From an uncultured Sphingomonas sp. (GTDB lineage Bacteria; Pseudomonadota; Alphaproteobacteria; Sphingomonadales; Sphingomonadaceae), in NCBI RefSeq assembly GCF_937871615.1, contig NZ_CALMPA010000021.1, positions 62,001-126,000 of the forward strand: 64,000 nucleotides of DNA, given 5' to 3'. This document shows, one piece after another, positions 43,772 through 53,815 of the stretch. The stretch's first letter is position 1. Each line of letters opens with the position of its first letter. Under the pieces are notes generated by a model, which was given only the letters and a program-made list of their open reading frames with translations, did not search any database and was not told where the DNA came from. A program made the translations under genes and the position numbers.

Positions 43772-46700
43772 TTATCGCGGCATCCAGACGCGGACGAGCG
43801 AGAGCAGCTTGTCCACATCCAGCGGCTTGGCCATGTAATCGTTCGCGCCCGCCTCGATGCAGCGTTCGTGATCGTCGGGCATCGCCTTGGCGGTAAGCAT
43901 GATGATCGGCAGCCTGCGCCAGCGCCCGTCCTCGCGGATCGTGCGCGTCGCGGTCAGCCCGTCCATCACCGGCATCATCACGTCCATCAGCACGAGATCA
44001 ATCACCGGCGCAGCCCCCTCCGCCGCCTTGTCCAGCGCGTCGATCGCCTCGCGCCCGTTGCGCGCGATCTCCACGATCGCACCGCGCGGCTCAAGGATGT
44101 TGGTGAGCGAATAGACGTTGCGCACGTCATCCTCGACGATGAGGATGCGCCGCCCTTCGAGGATCGCATCGCGGCTGCGCGCCTTCTGGATCATCTTCTG
44201 CTGTTCGGGCGGCAGTTCGTTCACCACCTGATGGAGGAACAGCGAAACCTCGTCGAGCAGCCGTTCGGGCGAGCGGGCGCCCTTGATGATGATCGAATCC
44301 GAATAACGGCGCAGGCGCTGTTCCTGTTCGGGCGAAAGATCATGCCCGGTATAGACGATCACCGGCGGGAAGGCATGATCGCCATCCGCGCGCAATGTTT
44401 CGAGCAGCGAGAAGCCGGTCGCATCGGGCAGGTTGAGATCCAGCACCATGCAATCGAACGTCTGCTCCTTCAGCCGCTCCAGGCATTCGGCCGCCGTGCC
44501 CGCGCCGACCGTTTCGACCTCGCCGGAAGCGAGCAGCTTACCGACCGCCTCGCGCTGGCGCGGATCATCCTCAACGATCAGCACGCGGCGCATCGTGCGG
44601 GTAAGCGTGGAGGATAGCGAATCCAGCACGGTCGCCAGTTCCTCGTGCTTCACCGGCTTCATCAGATAGCCGATCGCGCCAAGCGACAGCGCAGTCTGCG
44701 TATGATCGGCGCCCGAGATGACATGGACCGGGATATGCCGCGTCGCGACATCGCGTTTCAGCCGATCGAGCACCGCGAGCCCCGATTGATCGGGCAGCCC
44801 GACATCGAGCACCACCGCGTTCGGGCGATACTTGCGGGCAAGGTCGAGCGCCTCCTCCGCGGTGCCCGCGACAAGGCATTGAAAGCCCATTTCACGCGCC
44901 AGATCGCGAACGATGCCGGCGAAGGCCGCGTCATCCTCTACGACGAGCAAGATGCGCCGCGCGTCGCTCAATCCATCGCGATCATCGTCCACGCGACGTG
45001 GCAACGTGGCGGGGCGCGGCGGGCGGGCCGGCGGCGATTGCCGGATCGCGGCGACCGGATCGGCGGGGCTCGCCGCCTGCGACGCATCGCGCGGGGCGAC
45101 CAGCGCGGGATCGTAACCGAGCGGCAGGGTGACGGTGAAGCTGCTGCCCTGCCCTTCGGTGCTCTCCAGCGCGATCGTCGCGCCGAGCAGCCGCGCCAGC
45201 TCACGCGAGATCGACAGCCCCAGCCCCGTGCCGCCATAGCGCCGGCTGATCGTGCCATCGGCCTGGTGGAAGGCTTCGAAGATGCCGCGCTGCTGCTCGG
45301 CGGGGATGCCGATCCCGGTATCGGTGACGGCAAAGGCAAGGCGATCGTCGCCCGCGCGCGCGATCGTCAGCCGAACGCTGCCCTCGGCGGTGAACTTGAA
45401 CGCGTTGGACAGCAGATTCTTGAGGATCTGTTCCAGCCGCTGCCGGTCGGTATCCATCGTCGGGGGGCAATCCGGGGCGATGCCGATCTCGAATTGCAGG
45501 TGCCGCTCATCCGCCACCGGCTGGAACAGCGGGCGCAGATCAGTCGCCAGCCGCTCCAGCGCCACCGTTTCGGGGCGGATCTGCACATGCCCGGCCTCGA
45601 TCTTCGACAGATCGAGGATATCGTTGATGAGCCCGAGCAGATCATTGCCCGACGAATGGATCGTCCGGGCATAATTCACCTGCTCCTCGGAAAGATTGTC
45701 CTCCGCATTGTCGCCGAGCAGCTTGGAGAGGATCAGCAGCGAATTGAGCGGCGTGCGCAGTTCGTGCGACATATTGGCGAGAAAATCGGATTTGTAGCGG
45801 CTGGCCTGTTCCAGTTCGCGCGCCTTCAGCTCCACCGCCGCATTGGAACGGGCGAGGTCGTCACGCTGCGCCTCAAGCTGCTGCGCCTGTTCCTCAAGCT
45901 GAACATTGGTCTGTTCCAGTTCCGCCTGCTGCTGCTCCAGCCGGCCTTGCGAATCCCGCAGCGCGCGGCTCTGCTCCTCCAGCTCCTCGTTCGAAACGCG
46001 CAGTTCCTCGCTCTGGACCTGCAATTCCTCCGACTGGCGCTGGGTTTCCTCCAGCAGATTCTGCAATTCGCCGCGATAGCGCGCGGAACGGAGCGCGATG
46101 CCGATCGCGCCCGCGGATTCGGTGAGCAGTTCGAGCGCGCGATCGTCGATCCTGTGCAGGAAGCCAAGCTCGACCACGCCCTGCACCACCCCGTCCGCGT
46201 GCGCCGGCGCGATCGCCAGATGGCGCGGGCGATCGCGCCCCAGCGCCGAGCCGATCGTGAGATAGCCCTCCGGCACATCGCTCAGCACCGTCGGCGCATC
46301 ATCGGTGACGACCTGCCCGAGCACCCCCTCGCCGCGCGCGAAATTCTGGACGATCCCGGCGTCGGACGGCACGCCATAGGTCGCGATGCGGCGATAATTG
46401 CTGCCGTCACCGATAAAGATCGCCCCCGCTTCCGCACCCAGGAACCGCGCGAGAAAGGCGAGGATATTGTCGCCAAGCTGCCCCACCCCCAGATCGCCGA
46501 GCACCGCGCCACCCAGTTCGATCCGACCGGACAGCAGCCAATCGCGCCGATCGCGCTCCAGCGCCACGCGGCGGACGAGCGCGCCGATCGCGATCGCCAG
46601 CGCGATGCCCACCAGCCCGGTCACCGCGATCGTCAGCCACACCACGCGATAGGCGCCGGCCATCGCCGCGATCCCCTCGCCGCGCAGCCGCGATTCCTCC

Positions 46701-47218
46701 TGCAGCATCAGGCCTAGTTGCTCGCGGATCGCATCCATCTCGATCTTGCCGCGATCGCTATTGAGCACCGTCAACGCCGGCGCCACGCCGCTGGTGCGGC
46801 GAAGCTCGATCGTTTCGGCCAGTTCGGCGAACTTGTCGCGGATATGGCGGCGCAACACGATCATCCGCGCCACCTCCGCCGGATTGCCCGCGATGAGCGA
46901 CGCCACCTCGTCAAGTTGCGCGGGCAGGCCGGCCACCGCCGCGCGATACGGCTCAAGATAGCGATCGTGGCCGGTCAGCAGATAGCCGCGCTGGCCGGTC
47001 TCGGCATCCTGCACCCTCGACAGCAGATCGTCGATCGAGCGGATGACCGTGTGCGAATGCTGGATGCGCGCCGAATCCTCCACCAGAACGCGCACGTTGA
47101 AATAGGTGATCGAGCCGCTGATGATGAAGAACAAAATCATCGCGGCCAGCCCCGCAACGGTGCGCGCGTCCAATCCGGTTTTTCGAGCCAGGGCCGAGCG
47201 CACGGGGGCTGTATTCAT
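43772..47218 (-). CDS. CHASE3-GAF hybrid histidine kinase with three receiver domains
   Basis: A 1148-residue membrane kinase. TM1 (about 22-42) and TM2 (about 192-214) enclose a periplasmic CHASE3 domain (QDAETGQRGYLLTG is the signature). A GAF domain (about 235-385) leads to a long Glu/Gln-rich coiled coil (about 390-480), HisKA (FLANMSHELRTPLNSL, about 488), HATPase (NLLSNAFKF, GTGLGLSISREL), then receivers at about 767-880 (VVLDVGLPDQSG), 890-1005 (MVLDLNLPDATG) and 1020-1145 (VLMDVMMPVMDGLTA). No HPt domain follows. It heads the operon with cheR, cheB and the receiver-kinase, and phosphate probably passes to the latter. Confidence 0.92.
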   Translation of the reverse strand: MNTAPVRSALARKTGLDARTVAGLAAMILFFIISGSITYFNVRVLVEDSARIQHSHTVIRSIDDLLSRVQDAETGQRGYLLTGHDRYLEPYRAAVAGLPAQLDEVASLIAGNPAEVARMIVLRRHIRDKFAELAETIELRRTSGVAPALTVLNSDRGKIEMDAIREQLGLMLQEESRLRGEGIAAMAGAYRVVWLTIAVTGLVGIALAIAIGALVRRVALERDRRDWLLSGRIELGGAVLGDLGVGQLGDNILAFLARFLGAEAGAIFIGDGSNYRRIATYGVPSDAGIVQNFARGEGVLGQVVTDDAPTVLSDVPEGYLTIGSALGRDRPRHLAIAPAHADGVVQGVVELGFLHRIDDRALELLTESAGAIGIALRSARYRGELQNLLEETQRQSEELQVQSEELRVSNEELEEQSRALRDSQGRLEQQQAELEQTNVQLEEQAQQLEAQRDDLARSNAAVELKARELEQASRYKSDFLANMSHELRTPLNSLLILSKLLGDNAEDNLSEEQVNYARTIHSSGNDLLGLINDILDLSKIEAGHVQIRPETVALERLATDLRPLFQPVADERHLQFEIGIAPDCPPTMDTDRQRLEQILKNLLSNAFKFTAEGSVRLTIARAGDDRLAFAVTDTGIGIPAEQQRGIFEAFHQADGTISRRYGGTGLGLSISRELARLLGATIALESTEGQGSSFTVTLPLGYDPALVAPRDASQAASPADPVAAIRQSPPARPPRPATLPRRVDDDRDGLSDARRILLVVEDDAAFAGIVRDLAREMGFQCLVAGTAEEALDLARKYRPNAVVLDVGLPDQSGLAVLDRLKRDVATRHIPVHVISGADHTQTALSLGAIGYLMKPVKHEELATVLDSLSSTLTRTMRRVLIVEDDPRQREAVGKLLASGEVETVGAGTAAECLERLKEQTFDCMVLDLNLPDATGFSLLETLRADGDHAFPPVIVYTGHDLSPEQEQRLRRYSDSIIIKGARSPERLLDEVSLFLHQVVNELPPEQQKMIQKARSRDAILEGRRILIVEDDVRNVYSLTNILEPRGAIVEIARNGREAIDALDKAAEGAAPVIDLVLMDVMMPVMDGLTATRTIREDGRWRRLPIIMLTAKAMPDDHERCIEAGANDYMAKPLDVDKLLSLVRVWMPR

Positions 47219-47285
47219 TCGCCTCTCGACATTTGCCGCCGAAAATCATCGGCACGGGCCTTGAGGAATAGAGAAACCGCGCCTG

Positions 47286-48797
47286 TTAGCAAGCACCTGG
47301 CGCATTTACCGGCGCCATGGCCACCGCGTCCGCCAACCGATCGCGCGCACGCCACCGATCGAGCAGCCGCACCGCGCAGATCAGCGCGCCGATCAGCAAC
47401 ACCGGCCCGATATCGAAGCGCGCGCGATTATTCTCCCACACGTCGAACGAACTGGAGATCACCACAACCCAGCCGCCGAACAGCAGAAGCGCCGCCTCGC
47501 TCGCAAGCGTCACGGGCATTGCCGACAACGCGCGCGCGCGCAGCAAAGCGATGAGCCGCGCGCCCACCGACAGCGCGAACCCGGTATAGAGCAGCAGCGC
47601 GACCAGCTCGGTCAGCGAAACCTGAAGCAACGGAGCGGTGTTTCGTGCGGGATCGTCGATCCGCCCGAGCCACGCCGCCGGCTGAAGGCCGACAATCGCA
47701 TTGCCCAGCCGCTCCCATGGCGCGATCACCGCGCGATTGCGCTCCAGCCCCTTGAACTCGCTCGGCGGCCTGTTGAAGTGATAGAGCGAGGTGGCGAGCA
47801 CGCCGGCGAACCCCGCCGGATCGGCCATCAGCCCGACGATCGCATCGCGCGCCCGCGCCCCGCCGATCTTCGTGTAGAGGATGTGGTTCCAATTATCCTG
47901 GCCGGTCGACTTGCGCAGATTGTCGAGGCTCGGCTCGCCGGTTGGCGCGATCGGCGGGAGCATCGCGAGATAGACCGGCGGCGGGGAGAAACCATCCACC
48001 ACCGCGAAGCGCGACAGCTTCCCCTCGCGGATCATCGCCACGCGCGTCGCCAGCGGCAGGCGATCGACCGTGGTGTGATCGACGTTGAGCGGCGCCCAGC
48101 TACTGAGCGCGGTCGAGCCGAAGATCACGAGGTTCTTGAGCATCACCGCCCCGATCATCGCGCCCGGCAGCGCGGCGGCAAGCAGCACCCGGCGGCGTTG
48201 CCCCGCGCCCGCGAGCAGCGCGATCACCAGCATCGCCACGAACAGCACCGGGTGGATCATCGAGCGCAGCAGGATCGTCGCCGCGAGCATCGCGAACCCG
48301 AACAGCAGCCAGCCGGGCGATCGCCGCGTCAGCCCGGCGTGGACGCCCCACAGCGCCATGCACAACAGCCACGGCACCAGCCCGTCATAATAGAGCTTTT
48401 GCGAAAACAGCAGCACCGCCGGCGACACGCACAGCCACGCCGCCACGACGAGCGCGAGCCGTGGCCGCCCGGTCAGCTCGCGCAGCAACGCATGGACCGC
48501 GAGGATGCCGCCAAGCGTGACGATGGCGTAGATCGCCCCCATCACCCAGGGAAAACCCGCCGGCCCGGCGCGCAGCGCCAGCCCCACGATCAGGTTGAAC
48601 AACGGCGGCTGGCTGTGGAGATACCAGAGCGTGCGCCACAGATGCTCGCGCAACAGCGCAAGATCGGCGATCTGCATCCAGCTTGCGAGATTGTCCGCGT
48701 CAAACCGCTGGCCGAGCGCCAACACGATCAGCCGCACCGCGACGAATAGCGCCGCCAACCCCAGCGCCGATCGCGCGTTTCTGCCCAGCGCCATCAT
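47286..48797 (-). CDS. Polytopic membrane protein, GT-C/GT39-like fold, function unknown
   Basis: A 503-residue integral membrane protein with about ten to eleven helices. After TM1 comes an acidic loop (RFDADNLASWMQIADL) and LWYLHSQPPLFNLIVGL, which resemble the first periplasmic loop of GT-C glycosyltransferases such as ArnT/Pmt, where an Asp near TM1 is catalytic. A large soluble loop lies at about 235-370. It could glycosylate lipid or protein using a polyprenyl-linked sugar, but the match is weak and the gene stands alone, between the hybrid kinase and a divergent TonB receptor. Treat as a hypothetical membrane glycosyltransferase. Confidence 0.6.
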   Translation of the reverse strand: MMALGRNARSALGLAALFVAVRLIVLALGQRFDADNLASWMQIADLALLREHLWRTLWYLHSQPPLFNLIVGLALRAGPAGFPWVMGAIYAIVTLGGILAVHALLRELTGRPRLALVVAAWLCVSPAVLLFSQKLYYDGLVPWLLCMALWGVHAGLTRRSPGWLLFGFAMLAATILLRSMIHPVLFVAMLVIALLAGAGQRRRVLLAAALPGAMIGAVMLKNLVIFGSTALSSWAPLNVDHTTVDRLPLATRVAMIREGKLSRFAVVDGFSPPPVYLAMLPPIAPTGEPSLDNLRKSTGQDNWNHILYTKIGGARARDAIVGLMADPAGFAGVLATSLYHFNRPPSEFKGLERNRAVIAPWERLGNAIVGLQPAAWLGRIDDPARNTAPLLQVSLTELVALLLYTGFALSVGARLIALLRARALSAMPVTLASEAALLLFGGWVVVISSSFDVWENNRARFDIGPVLLIGALICAVRLLDRWRARDRLADAVAMAPVNAPGAC

Positions 48798-49080
48798 ATT
48801 CGCCCCCCCCGGTTCCGCGAGGGCTGGTTAGCGACCCAACGGTAAAGGTCGCGATAACAATGGCGATTGCCCGCGATCTCGCGCGCCGCAGCCACGAACC
48901 CCGCGTGCCTCGAAACCGGGTGGTAGATATATCATTATAGACTTATGTATAAAACACCTGTAATCCTTGCCCATGGAACGCCGCGTTGGCGTTTCTGCGA
49001 CAAATTATGGGATCCGTATCAGCGGGGCCATCGCGCCAAAAAAATCGACCAGCGAATTGCTGGCGGGGGAGGAGCGTGAT
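48798..49080. promoter_or_regulatory. Divergent control region of the membrane protein and TonB receptor genes
   Basis: A 283-base non-coding stretch. An AT-rich block at about 48925-48955 (TATATCATTATAGACTTATG and TATAAAAC) is unlike the GC-rich surroundings and is the likely promoter of the TonB receptor, leaving a leader of about 120 bases. The leader ends in a strong ribosome site, GGGGAGGAG (49066-49074). No clear palindromic operator seen. Confidence 0.45.
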
Positions 49081-51633
49081 TTGCGACACATTTCTTGGAT
49101 GCTTGCGAGCGCCGTGTTCGTGGCGGTGCCGGTTGCGGCGCAGACGCAGGATGCCGCGCCAGCGGCAAATCAGGCGGACCCCGGCACGGGGCTGGCCGAT
49201 GTCATCGTCACTGCGGAGAAGCGCAGCGTAAACCTGCAGGATACGCCGCTCGCGATTTCGGCATATACGTCCGACGCGCGCCAACTCGCGGGCATCAACA
49301 CGCTCGGCGATTTCGCGAATTTCACGCCGGGGCTGAGCTATTCGGCGAGCAACGATCGCGTCTTCATCCGCGGCATCGGGCGCCAGACGAACACCAATGG
49401 CAGCGATCCCGGCGTTTCCACCTATACCGACGGCATCTATGATGCGGCGACCAACACGATTTCCGCATCTGATTTCTTCATCCAGCGGGTGGAGGTGCTG
49501 CGCGGGCCGCAGGGCACGCTTTACGGGCGCAATTCGATCGGCGGCGCGATCAACGCGATCTCCAAACGCCCGACCGAGGATCTGAACGCCGATCTTCGCG
49601 GCACGCTTGGCAATTACGACGTTTACAATCTCGAAGCGTCGATTTCCGGGCAGTTGGTGAAGGGGCTGCGCGCGCGCGCCGCCGCCGGGCTCTACAATCA
49701 GGATCAGGGCTATTACAAAAATCTCGCTGGCGGGATCAGCGAAGGCGGGCGCGGCAAGCGCCGCTATTACGAATTGCAACTCGAGGCCGATCTCGGCCCC
49801 GATGCGGGGGCATGGGTAAAGGTCTTTTCCGGCAACACCGATCTGCACCCGCGCTCCAACAATCGCGTCGGGCCATATGATTTCGCCCCCTATCCCACCG
49901 GCGCGATCACGCCGGGATCGGCGTTCGGCTACCTCATTCCGGGCGCGGTAACCGCCTATCCCGTGCCGCAGCCGCCGGGCGCGACCGATATCCGCAATTT
50001 CAGCACCACCACCACCCAGCGTGAGCGGATGCGCGACAATTTCGGCGTCGCGGGCGACATCAAATGGACATTGCCCGCCTTCGACGTTCACCTGCTGGGC
50101 GGCTATCAGCATTATCTCATCGAGAATTCCTACGCGCTCGATGATACCGGGGTGGTTTCCTATTCCTTCCCGCTGTCGCCGGGCGCGGTGTGCGGGTTCG
50201 TGCCGGGATGCACGCCGCTCACCGTCTATCCCGCGTCGCAACTCAATCTGCGCAACAAGAAATCGTTCGGCAGCGGCGAACTCAACCTCACGTCGAACAC
50301 CAAGGGGCCGTTCCAATGGGTCGCCGGCGTCTATTATTATCAGGAGACGCTGGCGCAGGAATCGCACTTCAACGCGCCCAATCAACCGCAATTGCGCGCG
50401 CCCATCGCGCTGACCGGCCTGCCCGCGCCGGCGAACCCGGTCGGAGACTTCGTATATGCGGCATCGACGCTGACCACCAAGTCGATCGCGGCGTTTGGCC
50501 AGGTGGATTATCAGGTCTCCGATACGCTACGCATCACCGGCGGCCTGCGTTACACGCACGATACGAAAAGCGGGGCGGAGGCGTTCAGGATCGTCTGCCT
50601 CGGCTGTGATCCCAGCGTTTCGCCCAATCTTCTGGGCTCGTTGACGCCCGCGCTGGATTTGACGCCGGTTCAGATTTCATACGCGCCCGCGCCGGGCATA
50701 TCCTCGCCCGTCGCGATCGACCCGGCGACGGGCATCGCGCGGCGCGGCCTGTCCAATAGCTGGGACGCCGTCACCGGCACCGCGGCGATCGAATGGCAGC
50801 CCACGCGGGACGAACTGGCGTTCGTGCGCTATAGCCGTGGCTACAAATCCGGCGGGTTCAATGCCGGCGGCGTCTCCGCGCTGCCGCAGACCGGGGCGGA
50901 GCATGTCGACGCGTTCGAGGCGGGCTACAAGCGGACGCTTGGCGCGCAACTGCGCATCAATCTGGCCGGCTTCTATTACGATTATCAGGGGCTTCAGGTG
51001 CCGCTCACCGTCACCCAGCCGGGCGGCGCGCAGCTTACCCAGTTCTTCAACCTCGCCAGTTCGCAAAGCTATGGCGCGGAGGCGGAAATGGTGTGGCAGC
51101 CGGTGCGCGCGCTGCAACTGTCGATCAATTATGGTTATGGCCATACGCGGATCAGCCGGGGATGCTGCTTCGTCGACGGGCAGGATCCGCTCGCGCTCCA
51201 GCCGGGCGCGCAGCCATCCGGGCCGATCGTCGCGGGCCAGCAGCCGCAAAGCGTCGCTGGCGCGCAATTGTCCGATACGCCGCGTCACAAGGTGGCGCTC
51301 AACGCGATGTACAGCTTGGATTTCGATCCCGGCACCTTCACGCTATCGGGCAATTACGTCTGGCGCGGGCCGGCCTATAGCAACATCTTCAACCGTTATT
51401 ACAATCGGATGCCGTCTTACGATCAGGTCGACCTTCGCGCGATCTGGACGGGGCGAAACGACAGCTATCGGATCATCGGCTTCGTGAAGAACCTGTTCGA
51501 TACCGTGGGTTATGACAGCGCGACCGGCAGCCTGCTCGCATCGTCGAACGCGGTTCCCAAGGCCGTCGCGCAGACCTATTCGTTCACGCCACCGCGAACC
51601 TATGGCGTGCAACTGGAATTCCGGTTCCGATAG
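49081..51633 (+). CDS. TonB-dependent outer-membrane receptor
   Basis: An 850-residue receptor. The start is taken as TTG 49081, six bases after GGGGAGGAG, giving a signal peptide ending VPVAAQ; ATG 49099 or a longer frame from 48967 are less likely. The plug has a TonB-box-like ADVIVTAEKR, NLQDTPLAISAY, RGIGRQTNTNGSDPGVSTY and VEVLRGPQGTLYGRNSIGGAINAI. The barrel ends YGVQLEFRFR. This plug type (AEKR, PQGTLYGRNS) is the abundant sphingomonad class for hydrophobic or plant-derived compounds rather than a named siderophore. It is nine bases from the downstream transporter, so outer- and inner-membrane uptake are probably coupled. Confidence 0.92.
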   Translation: MRHISWMLASAVFVAVPVAAQTQDAAPAANQADPGTGLADVIVTAEKRSVNLQDTPLAISAYTSDARQLAGINTLGDFANFTPGLSYSASNDRVFIRGIGRQTNTNGSDPGVSTYTDGIYDAATNTISASDFFIQRVEVLRGPQGTLYGRNSIGGAINAISKRPTEDLNADLRGTLGNYDVYNLEASISGQLVKGLRARAAAGLYNQDQGYYKNLAGGISEGGRGKRRYYELQLEADLGPDAGAWVKVFSGNTDLHPRSNNRVGPYDFAPYPTGAITPGSAFGYLIPGAVTAYPVPQPPGATDIRNFSTTTTQRERMRDNFGVAGDIKWTLPAFDVHLLGGYQHYLIENSYALDDTGVVSYSFPLSPGAVCGFVPGCTPLTVYPASQLNLRNKKSFGSGELNLTSNTKGPFQWVAGVYYYQETLAQESHFNAPNQPQLRAPIALTGLPAPANPVGDFVYAASTLTTKSIAAFGQVDYQVSDTLRITGGLRYTHDTKSGAEAFRIVCLGCDPSVSPNLLGSLTPALDLTPVQISYAPAPGISSPVAIDPATGIARRGLSNSWDAVTGTAAIEWQPTRDELAFVRYSRGYKSGGFNAGGVSALPQTGAEHVDAFEAGYKRTLGAQLRINLAGFYYDYQGLQVPLTVTQPGGAQLTQFFNLASSQSYGAEAEMVWQPVRALQLSINYGYGHTRISRGCCFVDGQDPLALQPGAQPSGPIVAGQQPQSVAGAQLSDTPRHKVALNAMYSLDFDPGTFTLSGNYVWRGPAYSNIFNRYYNRMPSYDQVDLRAIWTGRNDSYRIIGFVKNLFDTVGYDSATGSLLASSNAVPKAVAQTYSFTPPRTYGVQLEFRFR

Positions 51634-51641
51634 GGCGGGGC

Positions 51642-53078
51642 GTGTTGCGTACCACCTTGCGCGCGCCCGACGCGCTGCCGCTCAGGACACGGCTGCTCTA
51701 CGGCTCCGGCATGATCGCGTTCGGGGTCAAGGATCACGGCTTCAGCGCGTTGCTGATGCTGTTCTACAATCAGGTGATCGGGCTGCCGGCGGCATGGGTT
51801 GGCTCGGCGATCATGATCGCGATGATCGCCGATGCGCTGCTCGATCCGCTGCTTGGGCAGATGTCGGACAATTTCCGCTCGCGCTGGGGGCGGCGGCACC
51901 CGTTCATGTATGCCGCCGCCGTGCCGATCGCGATCGCCTATCTGCTGCTGTGGATGCCGCCCTCGGCCTCGCACGGCGTGCAGTTCATCTGGCTGGTAGC
52001 GAGCGCGATCGCGGTGCGTTTCTCGATCAGCGTGTATGAGATACCGTCCACCGCGCTGCTGGCGGAATTCACCAGCGATTATGATGAGCGCACCAAGCTG
52101 GTCGCCATGCGCTATTTCTTCGGCGTGTGCGGCGCGATCCTCATGGCGGTCATCACCTTCGGCTATTTCCTGCGCCCTACCGCCGCGCAGCCGGTCGGCC
52201 ATCTGAACGCCGCCGGCTATATCACTTATGCCTGGGCCTCGGCGGGAATCATGATGGTATCGGTGCTGGCATCGGCGCTCGGCACGCAGAAAGAGATATT
52301 GAAGCGCCCGCCCCCGCCGCCGCCGGAGCGGGCGTCGATCGGGCAAATGCTGCGCGAGATGATCGGCATCATGGCGCATCCGGCCTATGTGTCGATCCTG
52401 CTCGCCAGCCTGTTCTTCGCGGTGACATCGGGGCTCTACACCGCGCTCGCGGTCTATTTCTCCACCTATTTCTGGGAGTTGAGCGCAAGCCAGATCGCAA
52501 CCGTCGCCTCCGCCAGCACCGTCGGCATCTTCCTCGCCTTCGTCGTCGTCCTGCCGATCTCCGCGCGATACGGAAAGAAACAATCGGCGATGCTGATGTT
52601 CGCGCTGTCGCTGGTGGTGAGCGGGACGCCGCTGGTGCTGCGGCTGCTCGGCCTGTTTCCGGCCAATGGCGATCCGCTGCTGTTATGGCTGCTGATGGGG
52701 CAATTCGCGCTTTTCATCATGTCGACGATCGCGGGCGCGATCCTCGCTGTGTCGATGGTGGCCGACGTGACCGATCAGATTCAGCTCGAAACCGGGCGAC
52801 GCTCCGAAGGGCTGCTGTTCTCCGCCGCAACGATGGTCAACAAGGCGATATCGGGAATGGGCATCCTGCTGTCGGGGCTGGTGCTCGCCTTCGTGAAATT
52901 CCCCGAGCACGCCCAGCCCGGCCATGTCGGCGGCGATGTGCTCCAGTCGCTCGCGGTGATCTATATCGTGCTGACCGCGCTGGCGACCGCGATGGCGATC
53001 GTCTGCCTGGCCTTCTATCCGATCAGCCGCTCGCACCATGACGAGAATATCCGGCGATTGGGGGAAAACGCCGCCTGA
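51642..53078 (+). CDS. MFS transporter, GPH (glycoside-pentoside-hexuronide) type
   Basis: A 478-residue inner-membrane symporter with twelve predicted helices. The N-terminal LLYGSGMIAFGVKDHGFSALLMLFYNQVIGLPAAWVG and AMIADALLDPLLGQMSDN, with RSRWGRRHPFMY, are the GPH/MelB signature (cation-binding Asp in the second helix). The start is GTG 51642. It sits directly behind the TonB receptor and probably moves the same compound, a glycoside or related molecule, into the cytoplasm. A TetR gene faces its end. Confidence 0.9.
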   Translation: MLRTTLRAPDALPLRTRLLYGSGMIAFGVKDHGFSALLMLFYNQVIGLPAAWVGSAIMIAMIADALLDPLLGQMSDNFRSRWGRRHPFMYAAAVPIAIAYLLLWMPPSASHGVQFIWLVASAIAVRFSISVYEIPSTALLAEFTSDYDERTKLVAMRYFFGVCGAILMAVITFGYFLRPTAAQPVGHLNAAGYITYAWASAGIMMVSVLASALGTQKEILKRPPPPPPERASIGQMLREMIGIMAHPAYVSILLASLFFAVTSGLYTALAVYFSTYFWELSASQIATVASASTVGIFLAFVVVLPISARYGKKQSAMLMFALSLVVSGTPLVLRLLGLFPANGDPLLLWLLMGQFALFIMSTIAGAILAVSMVADVTDQIQLETGRRSEGLLFSAATMVNKAISGMGILLSGLVLAFVKFPEHAQPGHVGGDVLQSLAVIYIVLTALATAMAIVCLAFYPISRSHHDENIRRLGENAA

Positions 53079-53085
53079 GTGCCGA

Positions 53086-53718
53086 TCACCCGCGCGAAAG
53101 CGGCAACCCGTTCGCCAGCAGCGCCTCCGCCGCGTCGAGCAATCGCTCATTCTCGGCGACGAGATCATGCACCCGGCCGCTTTCGATCCAGCTATCGAAC
53201 GCCATCCGCCCGCCGGCGACCAGCATCGCCGCGGCCATTTGCGCGCGGTGATCGGTGGCGGGATCTATCCCCAGTTCGTCCGCGATATAATCGGTCATCA
53301 AGTCGATCTGGAGCCGCTGGTGCGCGAACCACACCGGCAGCAACTCGGGCTCACCCGCCAGCGCGCGCGCCAGATTGATCTGCCCATCGCCGTCACGCTC
53401 ATAAGCATGGGCGATCCGGGTGACCTGGTTTCGCCAGAAGATCAGCACCGGCACGCCCTGTTCGCGCTGGGTCGCCACCACATTCTCGAACCGCGTCCGC
53501 GCACGTTCCGCGATTGCCGCGATCAGATCGCGCTTGGACGCGAAATGGGTGAACAGCGTTGTGATGTGGATATCCGCCGCATCCGCGATCGCCGCCATCG
53601 TCGCATCGGCATAGCCGAGCGTCACGAACAGATGCCGCGCGGCATCCTCGATACGTTGCCGCGTGCGCGCTTTCGCCGCTGTCCGGCGCGGGAAGCTGAC
53701 TTTGCTCGTTTCGCCCAT
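53086..53718 (-). CDS. TetR-family transcriptional regulator
   Basis: A 210-residue TetR-type repressor. The N-terminal helix-turn-helix is clear (RQRIEDAARHLFVTLGYADA, then IADAADIHITTLFTHFASKRDLI, residues about 20-65); the C-terminal ligand domain is not conserved. Its end is seven bases from the MFS gene and it is divergent from the Coq4-like gene at 53816, with 97 bases between. It probably controls that gene and itself, perhaps also the receptor-transporter pair. Ligand unknown. Confidence 0.9.
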   Translation of the reverse strand: MGETSKVSFPRRTAAKARTRQRIEDAARHLFVTLGYADATMAAIADAADIHITTLFTHFASKRDLIAAIAERARTRFENVVATQREQGVPVLIFWRNQVTRIAHAYERDGDGQINLARALAGEPELLPVWFAHQRLQIDLMTDYIADELGIDPATDHRAQMAAAMLVAGGRMAFDSWIESGRVHDLVAENERLLDAAEALLANGLPLSRG

Positions 53719-53815
53719 GCGCCGCTTATAGCCGATGGCGCCGCCAGTACTAGCTATGAAACTTGATTATTCTATAAACATAGTGTAACCATCGAGCGAG
53801 AGATTTTGAAGGCGA
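53719..53815. promoter_or_regulatory. Divergent tetR / Coq4-like control region
   Basis: A 97-base AT-rich gap. Only a short inverted repeat, CTATG (53754-53758) and CATAG (53779-53783), with a 20-base AT-rich centre, was found; it may be part of a TetR site. GAAGG just before 53816 is the ribosome site of the Coq4-like gene. Confidence 0.35.

Noticed and set aside
44645-46717. Plus-strand frame of about 690 codons inside the hybrid kinase gene
   Set aside because: Arg/Asp/Glu-rich low-information translation; the kinase on the opposite strand has all its boxes.
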